A DNA stretch of 64,000 nt from Lunularia cruciata (Eukaryota; Streptophyta; Marchantiopsida; Lunulariales; Lunulariaceae), in contig OX419755.1 in assembly GCA_948567375.1 (NCBI GenBank), forward strand, positions 49,481,001 through 49,545,000, written 5' to 3'. Each line of letters starts with the position of its first letter. Within the stretch, counting starts at the first letter, position 1. The notes below the pieces were generated by a model. That model was not told where the DNA came from. It was given only the letters and a program-made list of their open reading frames with translations, and did not search any database. Made by a program: the position numbers and the translations under genes. Shown one piece after another: positions 1 through 9,990 of the stretch.

Positions 1-707
1 AGCATTTGCTATGGAAAAGTGCAAGAGTGCACATGTTCAAGTAGAGAAGAGTGAGAGTAGTCTAGCTTAGGTGAGGGCTTGTGTGGCCTTTCTTAGACCA
101 AGACTATGTATTATTGCTTGCTAAACCTATAGTGAGATGCAGATCTAGACAGATGTCATCTATGTGATAGATACCACCCATGTGTTATCCTGTAGTGTTG
201 TGACTCAAGAGACCCAAAATTTTGCCTCCCATTTTTTACATCATAATGTGGTGACTCAAGGAACTTAGACTGAGTTTAGAGAGAGGCTTTGTCTATCAAG
301 AGAGTATATTCAATGTATTCTCTTCCTAAGATTCCTATTGAAGAAGATTATTATTGTGGATGTTACTTTTTTGGCATCATTATGGCTTTGTGGCAGCACC
401 GGTTTCCATGCATAGGAGAGTTTTATGACTAGACATGGTTGGTGCCCTCACACACAATCAGGGCTTGTAGAGTAGGTAGCAAGTCTTGGTGTTAGCCATT
501 TCATCCAATTCTATTTGTTATACTTTGAGGTTATCTTGTGGATAGATCTTCCACTTGATGGAGTTAAGTGATTGCAATAGAGCATGTGGTAGAGGTCAAA
601 ACTCCCCAAGGGAGTTCACATTGGGTCTTGCCTCATGGCTTGTTTATGTTTTGCAGATGTCTAGTGAGATGATGAGTTCAAAGGACTTAGAGTTAGATCA
701 TATGAGC
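1..707. other. Unassigned flank of element A
   Basis: No gene is recognised on either strand; open frames are short and resemble nothing I know. The last five bases before element A (708-712, ATCTC) recur after it at 7336-7340, so this DNA and the DNA from 7341 were contiguous before the insertion. Confidence 0.5.
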
Positions 708-712
708 ATCTC

Positions 713-1457
713 TATAATACCAAGAGCTAGCCATATGATCTAGATGTGAAATTTGGTTTGGTAACATCTAGAATGATGTTATACATGATGGTTGAAAAAG
801 ATCAAATAGAAGTATCACCAAAAGAGTACTTCTACTAATAGGGCAGAAACCAAAATAGACTTGAGAACCTTAGAACCAATAGCTAGACATATGATTTAAA
901 GGTGAGAATTGGTTTGGTAACATCTAGAAGGATGTTACACATGATGGACTAAACAGATCAGAAAGAGGTATCACCAAAAGGGGACTTCTACTAATAGAGT
1001 AGGAACCGAAATATGCCTGAAATCTTTGAAGGCAATTTCGGAGGTCTAAACGGATGAATTAGGCCTCAAAAATGTGCAGATTCCCCCCCCCTCCCCCAAA
1101 AGAGAAGAGGCTGGCCTTCCCTCCCCCTGCTTTGTCTTGTCAAGAGCTTTCCAATGGTACCTTACTCACGTGATTCTGAGATTCCTACAAGAAGATTCCC
1201 TAAAAGATTCCCTTCGGTCAAAGCTTGTTTGACCAACCAGATAAGACCTAGACCAGACATGTCACCCATCCAAGTAAGTAATCCAAGGGTGGAGCTTGCT
1301 GACATGTCACCTATCTGTGTCCCTAATCCTATGGTGGAGCTTCCTTGGCGGAGATCCTCTTTGTCTATATAATAAAGAGAAGGTGCTCCCTTGGGGCATC
1401 GATTGTTTGAGTGTGCAATCCGTGTTTTCTCTCTTCTCTTGTCCTCAGAGTATTACA
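713..1457 (+). repeat. 5' LTR of element A
   Basis: This 745-bp LTR ends TTACA one base before the PBS. Its U3 carries an imperfect tandem duplication: the unit starting at 727 (CTAGCCATATGAT) recurs at 883 (CTAGACATATGAT), period 156 bp. Both units contain a long near-identical core around TTGGTTTGGTAACATCTAGAA. A pyrimidine run near 1085, a TATA-like element at 1366 and a CT-rich 3' end follow. Confidence 0.93.
1366..1376 (+). promoter_or_regulatory. LTR TATA box overlapping an AATAAA signal
   Basis: TATATAATAAA is a TATA-box-like string whose last six bases are a canonical poly(A) hexamer. It is kept in the other family-1 LTRs (7244-7254, 23693-23703 and 29577-29587), about 80-90 bp before the LTR end. 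A role in both initiation and 3' processing is inferred. Confidence 0.6.
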
Positions 1458-1458
1458 A

Positions 1459-1470
1459 TGGTATCAAAGC
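1459..1470 (+). other. Primer binding site, initiator tRNA-Met type
   Basis: TGGTATCAAAGC sits one base after the LTR. It matches the plant initiator tRNA-Met 3' end complement (TGGTATCAGAGC) except for one base. Element B has the exact TGGTATCAGAGC. Confidence 0.9.
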
Positions 1471-1597
1471 GAGTGTTTTAGTCCAAGAGAGTGGATCACC
1501 CCTCTTGGAATAGCACGAACTACTGAAACTGAGTAATTTGAGGTGGAGAACATAGAGTAGTTGCTAGACTTAGGAAGGACTTTAGAGAGCGGATGGG

Positions 1598-1819
1598 ATG
1601 GATGTGCTGGGAGGCCAATTTCCCGCACCTAGCTTTCCATTCTCAAACCCATTCCACATCAAGGTTATGTATATCCAGCGTGAGCAGATGAGGGTATCGC
1701 TAGTTTATCACTTTGGCGTAGAATTCATGGACAGAGTGATGAACTCACCAAACCCGGTAATTCTACCTGTGGTGATATATGACAGAGAGTGGGATTTGAC
1801 AATCTACATTCTATTATGA
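1598..1819 (+). CDS. Short upstream frame 1 of element A (73 codons)
   Basis: An intact ATG-to-TGA frame lies between the PBS and gag. The same frame, with few changes, occurs in element B (23925-24146). The product is unknown. Visible landmarks are SNPFHIKVMYIQ near the middle, YHFGVEFMDRVM, and a C-terminus VVIYDREWDLTIYILL. It resembles the second upstream frame (1824-2027) and the upstream frame of family 2 (33186-33371) in length and hydrophobic pattern, which suggests one duplicated ancestral module. It is not in the gag frame. I do not recognise a function, and whether it is translated is unknown. Confidence 0.55.
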   Translation: MDVLGGQFPAPSFPFSNPFHIKVMYIQREQMRVSLVYHFGVEFMDRVMNSPNPVILPVVIYDREWDLTIYILL

Positions 1820-1823
1820 TAAA

Positions 1824-2027
1824 ATGGATATGAATGTCCCAAATCCTCTCCCTTTCAACACTCAAGTAGAAATCCGTTATGTAGTGAGGCCAAAATTGAT
1901 GTTTAGAGATTTTGTGGTTAGGAATTTTGGTGAGGAGTATTATCAACGAGTGATAGCTTCTAAGGTCCCAATGGTAGTTCCGATAGTTCATGCGCCTTCC
2001 AAAGTGATTATATTGACTCTGTATTGA
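1824..2027 (+). CDS. Short upstream frame 2 of element A (67 codons)
   Basis: This intact frame starts four bases after the stop of upstream frame 1 and is conserved in element B (24151-24354). Landmarks are NPLPFNTQVEI, RPKLMFRDFVVRNFGEEYYQRV and a hydrophobic C-terminus IILTLY. It lies in the same reading frame as gag, separated from the gag ATG (2061) by a TGA and a TAG. It looks like a diverged tandem copy of upstream frame 1. Function unknown. Confidence 0.55.
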   Translation: MDMNVPNPLPFNTQVEIRYVVRPKLMFRDFVVRNFGEEYYQRVIASKVPMVVPIVHAPSKVIILTLY

Positions 2028-2060
2028 AGTAGACACTAGCAATTGAGTGTTGCAGGAACG

Positions 2061-3148
2061 ATGGATCTGCAATTGCAAGAGTTGGTGCAAGGAATGCAAG
2101 GGATGTTGAATGAATTTCAAGAGATTAAGATGACCATGGAGACATTACAAAGCCAAGTGCAGATCCTCAGGAATGATCAAGCCATGCAAGAGGAAGAGCC
2201 GTCTCAAAACCCAATACCTGCGACTGAAGTACTTGGAGAGGCATCTGTGCCTATGAACCTTATCAACGATGAAGCCACGTTGCTACTCCGGATGAAGAAG
2301 ACCTACAACATCGAACCTTACAAGGGGCAGCGTTCGATGGGAGTAGTGGAAAATTGGATCTCAAGAATGAATCGATATTTCCGATTATTCTCAATAGAGA
2401 TCACAGAGCATGCTATAGGCGTGTTTGCATGTGGGTACTTGACCGATAAGGCCCTCACATGGTATGATGCTTGGGAACGATCCATGCTGGCAGAGAGAAG
2501 GGATGTCACATGGACAGCAATGCAAGAAGGACTGCTGAAGAATTTCCAATCGGTGGATTCTGTGCAGATGGCTCAAACCCGACTATGGAGATTGAGACAG
2601 AAGAATAGCGTACAAGAGTATGTGGAAGCTTTTCTGGATCTACAAGTCACAATTACCAACATGAGTCCAGTAGAGGCTCTCGACAATTTCAAACGAGGGT
2701 TGAAAGAGTGGATTCGCCAAGAAGTCATGGTGCAAAATCCTTGCACGGTATTTGAAGCCATTGCTTGTGCGTAGAGAATAGCAAGAGCATTAGGTGGAGG
2801 TGAAGGAGTAGCTCCACCTCAACATTATCAGGCAGAAATGCTACACATGGGTGGACCAGTACCGATGGAATTGGGCAACCTTTGATTCTGGGATCGAGGA
2901 GCACGACCGCTTCAAGGGGAGTGGGGACGGGTAGAGAACAAAGAGATGGAGTCCCAAGAGGAGAAGGGACTCAAGGAGAACAATGCCATTGTTACAATTG
3001 TGGCCGTATTGGGCACATATCTACCAACTGTCGCACTCATTTCCCTAGAGGCCCTCGGCCTTTGTTCAGGCAATCTTTGAACAACATGGAGAGGCACATT
3101 GACAAGGAGGAGGTGGAAATCACTTCGGAAAACAAAGATCACCAGTAA
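2061..3148 (+). pseudogene. gag: gag of element A, broken
   Basis: This is the capsid/nucleocapsid gene. The ATG at 2061 is chosen over an upstream in-frame TTG because it starts the segment conserved with element B. The first third is coiled-coil-like (LVQGMQGMLNEFQEIKMTME). The retrotransposon gag domain follows (ENWISRMNRYF, ALTWYDAWE, LRQKNSVQEYVEAF). A CCHC zinc knuckle, CYNCGRIGHISTNC, lies near 2990. Damage: CAG became TAG at about 2772, and a single-base loss near 2936 shifts the frame. The last part, including the knuckle, is therefore in another frame and ends at 3148. Confidence 0.9.
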
Positions 3149-6100
3149 ATATACCTTGCGGCCTTACTGGCTCAATAAGGAAGTAGAGAAGCAAGGGAAG
3201 GAAGAAGAATAATGCGCAATGATCCCGAAAGGCAACCTCACAATTGATTGTCGTGAATGGAATCCTAGAAGGGAATCAAGTGAGAGTATTAATAGACCGG
3301 GAGTAACAGAGAATTTCTTGTCTTGCTCCATTGCAATAAGATTGGGAATGGATCTAGAGAGGGATGGAAGTGAAGAAGTAGAGTTACCAAATGGGCAAAC
3401 AGAGAGGATTGAATCATTACCTAAACGGGTAACCCTCTCTGTAGGAGAATATCAGGAAGCAATTGAGTGGCGAGTGATACAGTTAGCTCGTTATGATGCA
3501 ATTTTAGGCATGCCATGGATGGAGCAGTACAAACCTATGGTGGACTAGAGGAAGAAAGTAGTGAGAACCCACCAATGGTCAATCATTGGGGTTAAAGAAA
3601 AATCACACAGGTAGAAACTGCCTCTATATGTTGTAGGGACGGCAACTATCTGTAAGACCGATAGATGTTTTATGGGTCTAATAAGAGAAGTCCAAAGTGC
3701 ACAACTCAATGGACAAATTCCTGAGAAATTGAAGGATGTGTGGATGAGTTTCAAGATGTCTTTCCCGATGATCTACCCTCAGGATTACCACCAAAAAGGC
3801 AAGTAGATCACAAAATTGAGACACTTTTGGGGAAGACGCCTCCTTGTAAGGCCCCATATCGCCTATCACCTCATGAGTTGGTGGAGTGTAAGACTCAAAT
3901 TGAGGAGATGTTGTAGAAAGGGTTCATCCAACCTAGCGTTTCACCATATGGGGCCCTTTCTTGTTTGTGAAGAAGAAGGATGGTATAATGCGCATGTGCA
4001 TTGATTATCGGGGTCTCAATCAGCAAACAGTGAAGAAAAAATACCCCTTACCTCGCATGGATGACCTGTTTGATCAACTCCATGGAGCAAGATACTTCAC
4101 CAAACTGGACTTGCAAAGCGATTACAATCAAATCCAAATTGCAGAGGAGGATGTGTACAAAACTGCCTTTCGAACCAGGTATGGCCACTTTGAGTATCTT
4201 GTGATGCCTTTTGGCCTCACCAATGCACCTGCCACTTTCATGAGTCTAATGAATGACATATTTTGTCCATACTTGGATAAGTTTGTTATTGTCTTCTTGG
4301 ATGATATCTTAGTATACAGTAGCACAATGACAGAACACAAACAACATCTACAAGAGGTCCTCCAGATTCTACGACAGAATCAATTGTATGCCAAAATCTC
4401 AAAGTGTGAGTTTGGCAAGTCTGAAGTAGACTACTTGGGGCATAGAGTAAGTGCAGAGGGCATTCAAGTATTGACAAATAAAATAGAGGTCATTCAAAAA
4501 TGGAGTGCCTCAGAAGATCAGACTCAACTTAAGAGCTTCTTGGGGTTGACGGGATTCTATAGTAGATTTGTCAAGGACTTCTCCAAGGTTGCACAGCCTT
4601 TAACGGCACTACTTGGCAAGGGGAAGAAGTGGACATGGGGAGTTGCACAAGAGTTGGCCTTTCAAGAATTGAAGACCACCTTGCTACATGCACCAATCTT
4701 GAAGTGGTATGACCCAAAACATCCAATCAAGTTGGCTACAGATGCATCAGGCGTAGCAATAGGAGCAGTCCTACAACAAGAGTGGCATGACGGATGACAT
4801 CCAATTGCATATTTCTCTCAAAAGTTGTTACCAACAAAGTGCAACTACCACACCACAGAACAAGAAGAGTTGGCAATTGTTCTAGCAACCATGCATTGGA
4901 AGCACTACTTGGGCAAGAAGGCATTTGTAGTAGAGACAGACCATAAACCTCTAGTCTACCTCGAGACGCAGAAGGATCTATCTTATCACCAAATTCGGTG
5001 GGCAGAGTGGCAACAATGCTTCAACATGACAATCACCTACGTGGAAGGTAAGAAGCAACTTGTAGATGCATTCACCCGCATGCCAATGGCCAACAACTTG
5101 GTGGTAGAGGTTAAGATTAACCCTGAATTTTGGCAAGAGATTCAGGCGGCTACAAAAATTGACCCACAGATTATAGAAGCACAATCATCCAAAGGTGTCA
5201 CCAGTACCCAAGGACTCACCTTTCAGGATGGCAGATTATGGATCCCAAATGTCCTAGAATTACGCACCACCATTCTAACAAAATGTCATGATTCGGTCAT
5301 TGCAGCTCATGTCGGAGTGGACAAGACCTTGGATGCAGTCAAGCGCCATTACTATTGGCCCAAGATGAGCAATGACGTGATGGACTATGTGCGTAGCTGC
5401 CTACTTTGCCAACAAAACAAAGCTTCTAATCAAGCTCTTGCAGGGCTCCTTCAACCTCTCCCCACTCCTACCCAACATTGGGAACAAGTGAGTATGGATC
5501 TCGTTTGTGAATTACCCAAGATCACCTCAGGGTTTGACTCCATTGTGGTCTTTGTGGACCGGCTCAGCAAAATGATTCATGTACGCCCTACCACCACCAA
5601 GGAGGTGACCGCTCCACAACTAGCTCAATTATACTTAGATGCAGTCTTTGCTCACCATGGCTCGTCTAGAGTACTCATCACCTATAGAGGCACCCAATTC
5701 ATCAACTTGTTTTGGTGAACACTCTTTGGGTTCTTCAAAACCAAGTTGGCCATGTCCACAGCTTACCACCCACAAACAGATGGCCAAACAGAGCGGGCTA
5801 ATTGCACAATTGAAGACATGTTACGCAGCTTCACCTTAGAAGAGCAAGAGAGGTGGGACACCCTACTCCCGTTGGTGGAATTCGCTTACAACAATTCAAT
5901 GAATGCATCCATCTAGGTCACTCTGTCTTCCTCATGTATGGTGAGCACCTTCTATGGTGAGCACCTTCACACCTTCTAGCTTGATGAAGATCTGTCCAGT
6001 GGCTACCAAGGTCGATGCAGTCAACACATTTGTTTCTAGAATCCAACAAGGTGTGGAGAGCGCCAAGCATAGATTACAGATTGTGCAAAATCAACAAAAG

Positions 6101-6576
6101 CAGTATGCTGATGCACACCGTCGGCACATGGAGTTCAATGTTGGGGATCAAGTGTAGCTATTGACAACCAACCTCACATTAGTTGGACCTCGTAAGCTCA
6201 GACCTCATTTTATTGGGCTTTTCTCGATTCTTCGTCGCATCGGCGCTGTGGCCTATCACCTTGAGCTACCACCACACATGAAGATCCATCCAATCTTCCA
6301 TGTCTCCCTACTACGCAGATATGCTCCCCAATCATGCCAAGGTCATTCCACACCAGACATTCGACCTTGTCTGACACTCATTGATGGCACATGAGGAATA
6401 TGAAGTGGAGCGGATTCTCCCAAAATGCATGCGTGGTACTTGCCATCCACGGGTGGAAATGGAAAGGTTACCCCCTCTATGAAGCCACTTGGGAGCTTGC
6501 TGCCAATTTGGCACATGCACCTGTGTTGGTGCAAGCATTTGAGCAACAATTGCACAACGAGGACGTTGCGTCTTAA
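3139..6576 (+). pseudogene. pol: pol of element A: protease, RT, RNase H, integrase, chromodomain
   Basis: Domains in order: aspartic protease near 3290-3550 (its active-site codon run has lost one base relative to B); reverse transcriptase near 3900-4500 with [10 protein letters not shown] as the catalytic YxDD equivalent; RNase H from 4735 ([17 protein letters not shown]); integrase zinc finger near 5290-5420 (C-terminal pair CLLCQQNK); catalytic core with SMDLVCELPK, the second acidic region and AYHPQTDGQTERAN; chromodomain at 6390-6540 (WKGYPLYEATWELAAN). Damage includes stops at 3548 and 3615, a frameshift near 3740, TAG at 3914 shared with element B, a deletion near 3955, stops near 4797 and 5718, and an insertion near 5950. 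It cannot give a full polyprotein. Confidence 0.92.
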
Positions 6577-6588
6577 AAGGAGGGAGGT
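6575..6588 (+). other. Polypurine tract of element A
   Basis: An A/G run (AAAAGGAGGGAGG) overlaps the pol stop codon and lies just before the 3' LTR, as expected for the plus-strand primer. Confidence 0.85.
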
Positions 6589-6589
6589 C

Positions 6590-7335
6590 TATAATACCAA
6601 GAGCTAGCCATATGATCTAGATGTGAAATTTGGTTTGGTAACATCTAGAATGATGTTATACATGATGGTTGAAATAGATCAAATAGAAGTATCACCAAAA
6701 GAGTACTTCTACTAATAGGGCAAAAACCAAAATAGACTTGAGAACCTTAGAACCAATAGCTAGACATATGATTTAAAGGTGAGAATTGGTTTGGTAACAT
6801 CTAGAAGGATGTTACACATGATGGACTAAACAGATCAGAAAGAGATATCACCAAAAGGGTACTTCTACTAATAGAGTAGGAACCAAAATATGCCTGAAAT
6901 CTTTGAAGGCAATTTCGGAGGCCTAAACGGATGAATTAGGCCTCAAAAATGTGCAAATTCCCCCCCCCCTTCCCGCAATGGAGAAGAGGCTGGCCTTCCC
7001 TCCTCCCTGCTTTGTCTTGTCGAGAGCTTTCCAATGGTACCTTACTCGTGATTTTGAGATTCCTACAAGAAGATTCCCTAAAAGATTCCCTCCAGTCAAA
7101 GCTTGTTTGACCAACCAGATAAGACCTAGACCAGACATGTCACCCATCCAAGTAAGTAATCCAAGGGTGGAGCTTGCTGACATGTCACCTATCTTTGGCC
7201 CTAATCCTATGGTGGAGCTTCCTTGGCGGAGATCCTCTTTGTCTATATAATAAAGAGAAGGTGCTCCCTTGGGGCATCAATTGTTTGAGTGTGCAATCCG
7301 TGTTTTCTCTCTTCTCTTGTCCTCGGAGTATTACG
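6590..7335 (+). repeat. 3' LTR of element A
   Basis: This 746-bp direct copy of 713-1457 has the same U3 duplication and TATA/AATAAA string. It ends TTACG, followed by the ATCTC duplication at 7336-7340. Confidence 0.93.
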
Positions 7336-7340
7336 ATCTC

Positions 7341-8499
7341 ACTTCATTAGGTTTACCTCTTTATGATCTTTTGATCATGGGTAGTTATGCACTCTCTTAG
7401 TATAGGAACCATCCTCATGGTGCTATCCATCCTACCCACTTCTGCCCTTATAAGGTAGAGAGAACATCTTACACTTGGTCATTTGACCCCTTGATGAGTG
7501 CTTTGGATAGATTTGCCCATGATGATAGGCCTACTATAAGTTAGGTAGAAGAGGAGTGTGCATCTAGTAGATTGAGTTCTTATAGTAGTGATTTATATTC
7601 CCTTCTTGCTAGTGGTATCAAGCATTGACCCTTGGATGAGAGTGAGTGGTGATTTTGGTGGTCACTGAGTCCATTTAGGATTCAACATGATGTATATCAA
7701 TGTAGACTTGAGGATGTTGTAGTAGCATGTAGACTCCATGTTGCATCTCCCTCTTCTTCGTCACCTCCTTCTCCTCTAGCATAGTGACTAGCTTTAGTGG
7801 CTACACATTTATACACATTTTTATGTATCATATACTTTTATTTCCATTCTCAATTTCTCTTTGTCAAACTTTCATATCTCATATCATAGTTTTTGTTCTA
7901 CCTTTATTTACACTTTGATCCACTCTCATTCCTCATATCACTTGAATTTTATTGCTCTTGAATTTTTCTAATTGGGCATTACTTGGTGCCTACGCGCACC
8001 GCCTGCTAACAATATGCATCATCCTACATCTCCCTAAACCCAACTGGTATCACTCAACTTTGGTGCATGACACCTTGCGGCATTGGGCACCTACATGCAC
8101 TTCTCAATGGGCATCACTTGGCACTTATGTGTGCTACTCGCTAACAATGGGCGCCATCACATATCTCCTATTCCCAATAGTGCATCACTCGGCTTTGGTG
8201 CACACTTAGGTGTGTGACACCTAGTGGCATTGGGTGGGATGGAGCACCATTGGGCGCCAACAAGCAACAACAAGTGTTGATGAGTGGCAACACATACCAT
8301 AGTCATAATACAAAACACTTAATCATAATAAAAGTTAATTTAACTCATCTTTATTTTAAACATACTTGAGTTATGTTGTGATAGTATCATATTTGCTATC
8401 ACTAGAATATGAATTTGGAGTGAGATTTTTGGCTTGGGATTGTAACTTGTAGCAAAAAGCATGATTTCATGCCAAACTTGGAGTTAGCACTTTGAAATA
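7341..8499. other. Unassigned repeat-like DNA
   Basis: No gene recognised. A serine-rich, polyalanine-poor frame (7380-7790, + strand) is interrupted by stops. Around 7970-8230 a loosely repeated phrase (TTGGTGC-TACGCGCAC, GGGCATCACTTGGCAC) occurs several times, pointing to old tandem duplication. Origin unknown. Confidence 0.35.
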
Positions 8500-9990
8500 T
8501 TGTCTTATTTCCTCTGAAGATTTCCTACTTGTAGGAGACTTATTTGATTTCATGAGTGTGCTTTGATTCTAAACTCATCTTCTTGAACCCATGTTTGTCT
8601 GCACTAGCTCTGCTTTTATTGGCACTCAATTTCTTCTCAATTTCTTCTTTTTTGTCTCTAATCTAACATGCTCAACTTCCATTTTCATCAATGTTTTCTC
8701 TCTTTCTCTCATGTTGGTGGCTTCTAGTTCAGCTAGTTGTAACCACTCTCTAGATTCTAATCTAATATGCTCAACTTCCATTTTTCATCAATGCTTTCTC
8801 TCTTTTCCTCATGTTGGTGGCTTCTAGTCTAGCTAATCGTAACCTCTCCCTAGATTCTATAATATCGACCTTCAACATAATGATCTTAGTTAAATCTTGA
8901 GATAATGACATACTAGGTGATATTCTAGATACCTTACTTGTTGATATTCCACCTTTTCTTCTGTTTGGATCATGATCTCCTTCTTGATCAAGGAAAGCGC
9001 ACTCTGACCCATCCCTTGTAGAAGTTAGTGGAGGTGGTGTAACAAAGGTGACTCCTCTATAAGTGCAACAAATTGTGACTCCTCCTTGGGTGATCGGATT
9101 TTATTTGCCAAGCACACCATGTAAACACTAGGCATACTTTCCACCCGTTGGGTATTTAGGACAAACTGGGAGCACAAGTTTGGGAGCACCACCTCTAGGA
9201 AGACGGGAATTGAGAGCTCTTCTTGGCATCTTCATGGACCTCCTCGACACCAACCTTGCTTGAATTAGGATTTAAATCTACTAAACTTACCATAGCAAGT
9301 GTAGTAATGTTTGCTCTATTCCCAAACATGGCTTCCATTTTAGCAAAATGTGTGCGCATTTTATTCATTTATCATTTATAGTTCTTCTCCACCTTTTGCC
9401 ATATTCCTTCTCCATGAGACCTTCTCATATAGATTTGTTCTTCAAATCTTGAGTTTCTTTGTGCAATTTCATATACCTCAGCCATTTCTTGTAAAGCCTG
9501 AAACTTGTCATAGAAGTAGGAAATCCTTGCCCCTCCCAAACTAGAAATGTGTCCATGAAGCTAAAAGTACTAGATTTTGTTTGGGCTTTTTGCAATTCCT
9601 ACCATGAATCTATGCAAAATGCTCAGGGTCTTCTAAATAATCCATTATTTGGCCATGATGGTGCATTATCGTGCGGAACCAATTGTACTCTTTTGTTTTG
9701 CGAGGCACTGAAGAAGCAATCCTCAATAGTTCTCCAAATTTCTAAAATAATTGTTCAGGTTACAAATCCAAATGTGAACCTCTTGCATTGCAATCAAATA
9801 CTTGATCTCCCATTGCTAAATTGTATTTGTCCTTTTGGAGTAAAATTCCTTGACTCCCAATCCATTTCATGGTTGCGGCATGAATCATTTTCCATAACTC
9901 CCACTATCTCCATTGCTGCACTAATATATGGAAATGAACCACCACACCAATGCAAAACTACAAAACCTGCTACTTAGTTTACCGAAAGGA
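8500..9990 (-). pseudogene. Relic of an unidentified TE-like gene, copy 1
   Basis: Read on the minus strand, this stretch keeps protein-like segments broken by stops and shifts. Near 9500-9430 are FPTSMTSFRLYKKWLRYM and QDLKNKSI; near 9350-9300 are HFAKMEAMFGNRANI. The same two blocks occur in the same order in the + strand relic at 16802-17400 (FPKSMNEFKLKKKWQRYM, DLKNKSI, HFHKMDIMFGSRANI). Downstream, 8857-8657 encodes a tandem 33-residue coiled-coil-like repeat (RLARLEATNMRKREKALMK and a second copy). I do not recognise the family. Two dispersed degenerate copies suggest a mobile element. No transposase or RT motif is visible. Confidence 0.5.
8657..8857. repeat. Tandem duplication, period 99 bp
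   Basis: TCTAATCTAACATGCTCAAC at 8657 recurs as TCTAATCTAATATGCTCAAC at 8756, and the similarity continues through the unit. The period is a multiple of three and the minus strand reads as a 33-residue charged helical repeat, so the duplication probably arose within the coding sequence of the relic gene. Confidence 0.75.

Larger units (their letters stand above)
713..7335 (+). mobile_element. Element A: Ty3-type chromovirus, complete but decayed (family 1)
   Basis: The element has two LTRs (713-1457 and 6590-7335), a primer binding site matching initiator tRNA-Met, two short upstream frames, gag, and pol in the order protease, reverse transcriptase, RNase H, integrase, chromodomain. A purine tract precedes the 3' LTR. 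The flanks carry the 5-bp target duplication ATCTC (708-712 and 7336-7340). The integrase-last order and C-terminal chromodomain place it among Ty3/Gypsy chromoviruses. The LTRs differ by a small number of substitutions, about 2-3% by eye. Coding frames contain stops and frameshifts, so this copy cannot make its own proteins. Both LTRs begin TATAATACC rather than the TGTAATACC of the related element B, and the 3' LTR ends TTACG instead of TTACA. Confidence 0.95.

Noticed and set aside
7975-8230. Repeated phrases as a CRISPR-like or regulatory array
   Set aside because: Units are irregular in length and sequence, there is no spacer structure, and the window is eukaryotic.
9549-9977. 142-codon + strand open frame
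   Set aside because: The conserved blocks of this region read on the minus strand; no motif is visible in this frame.
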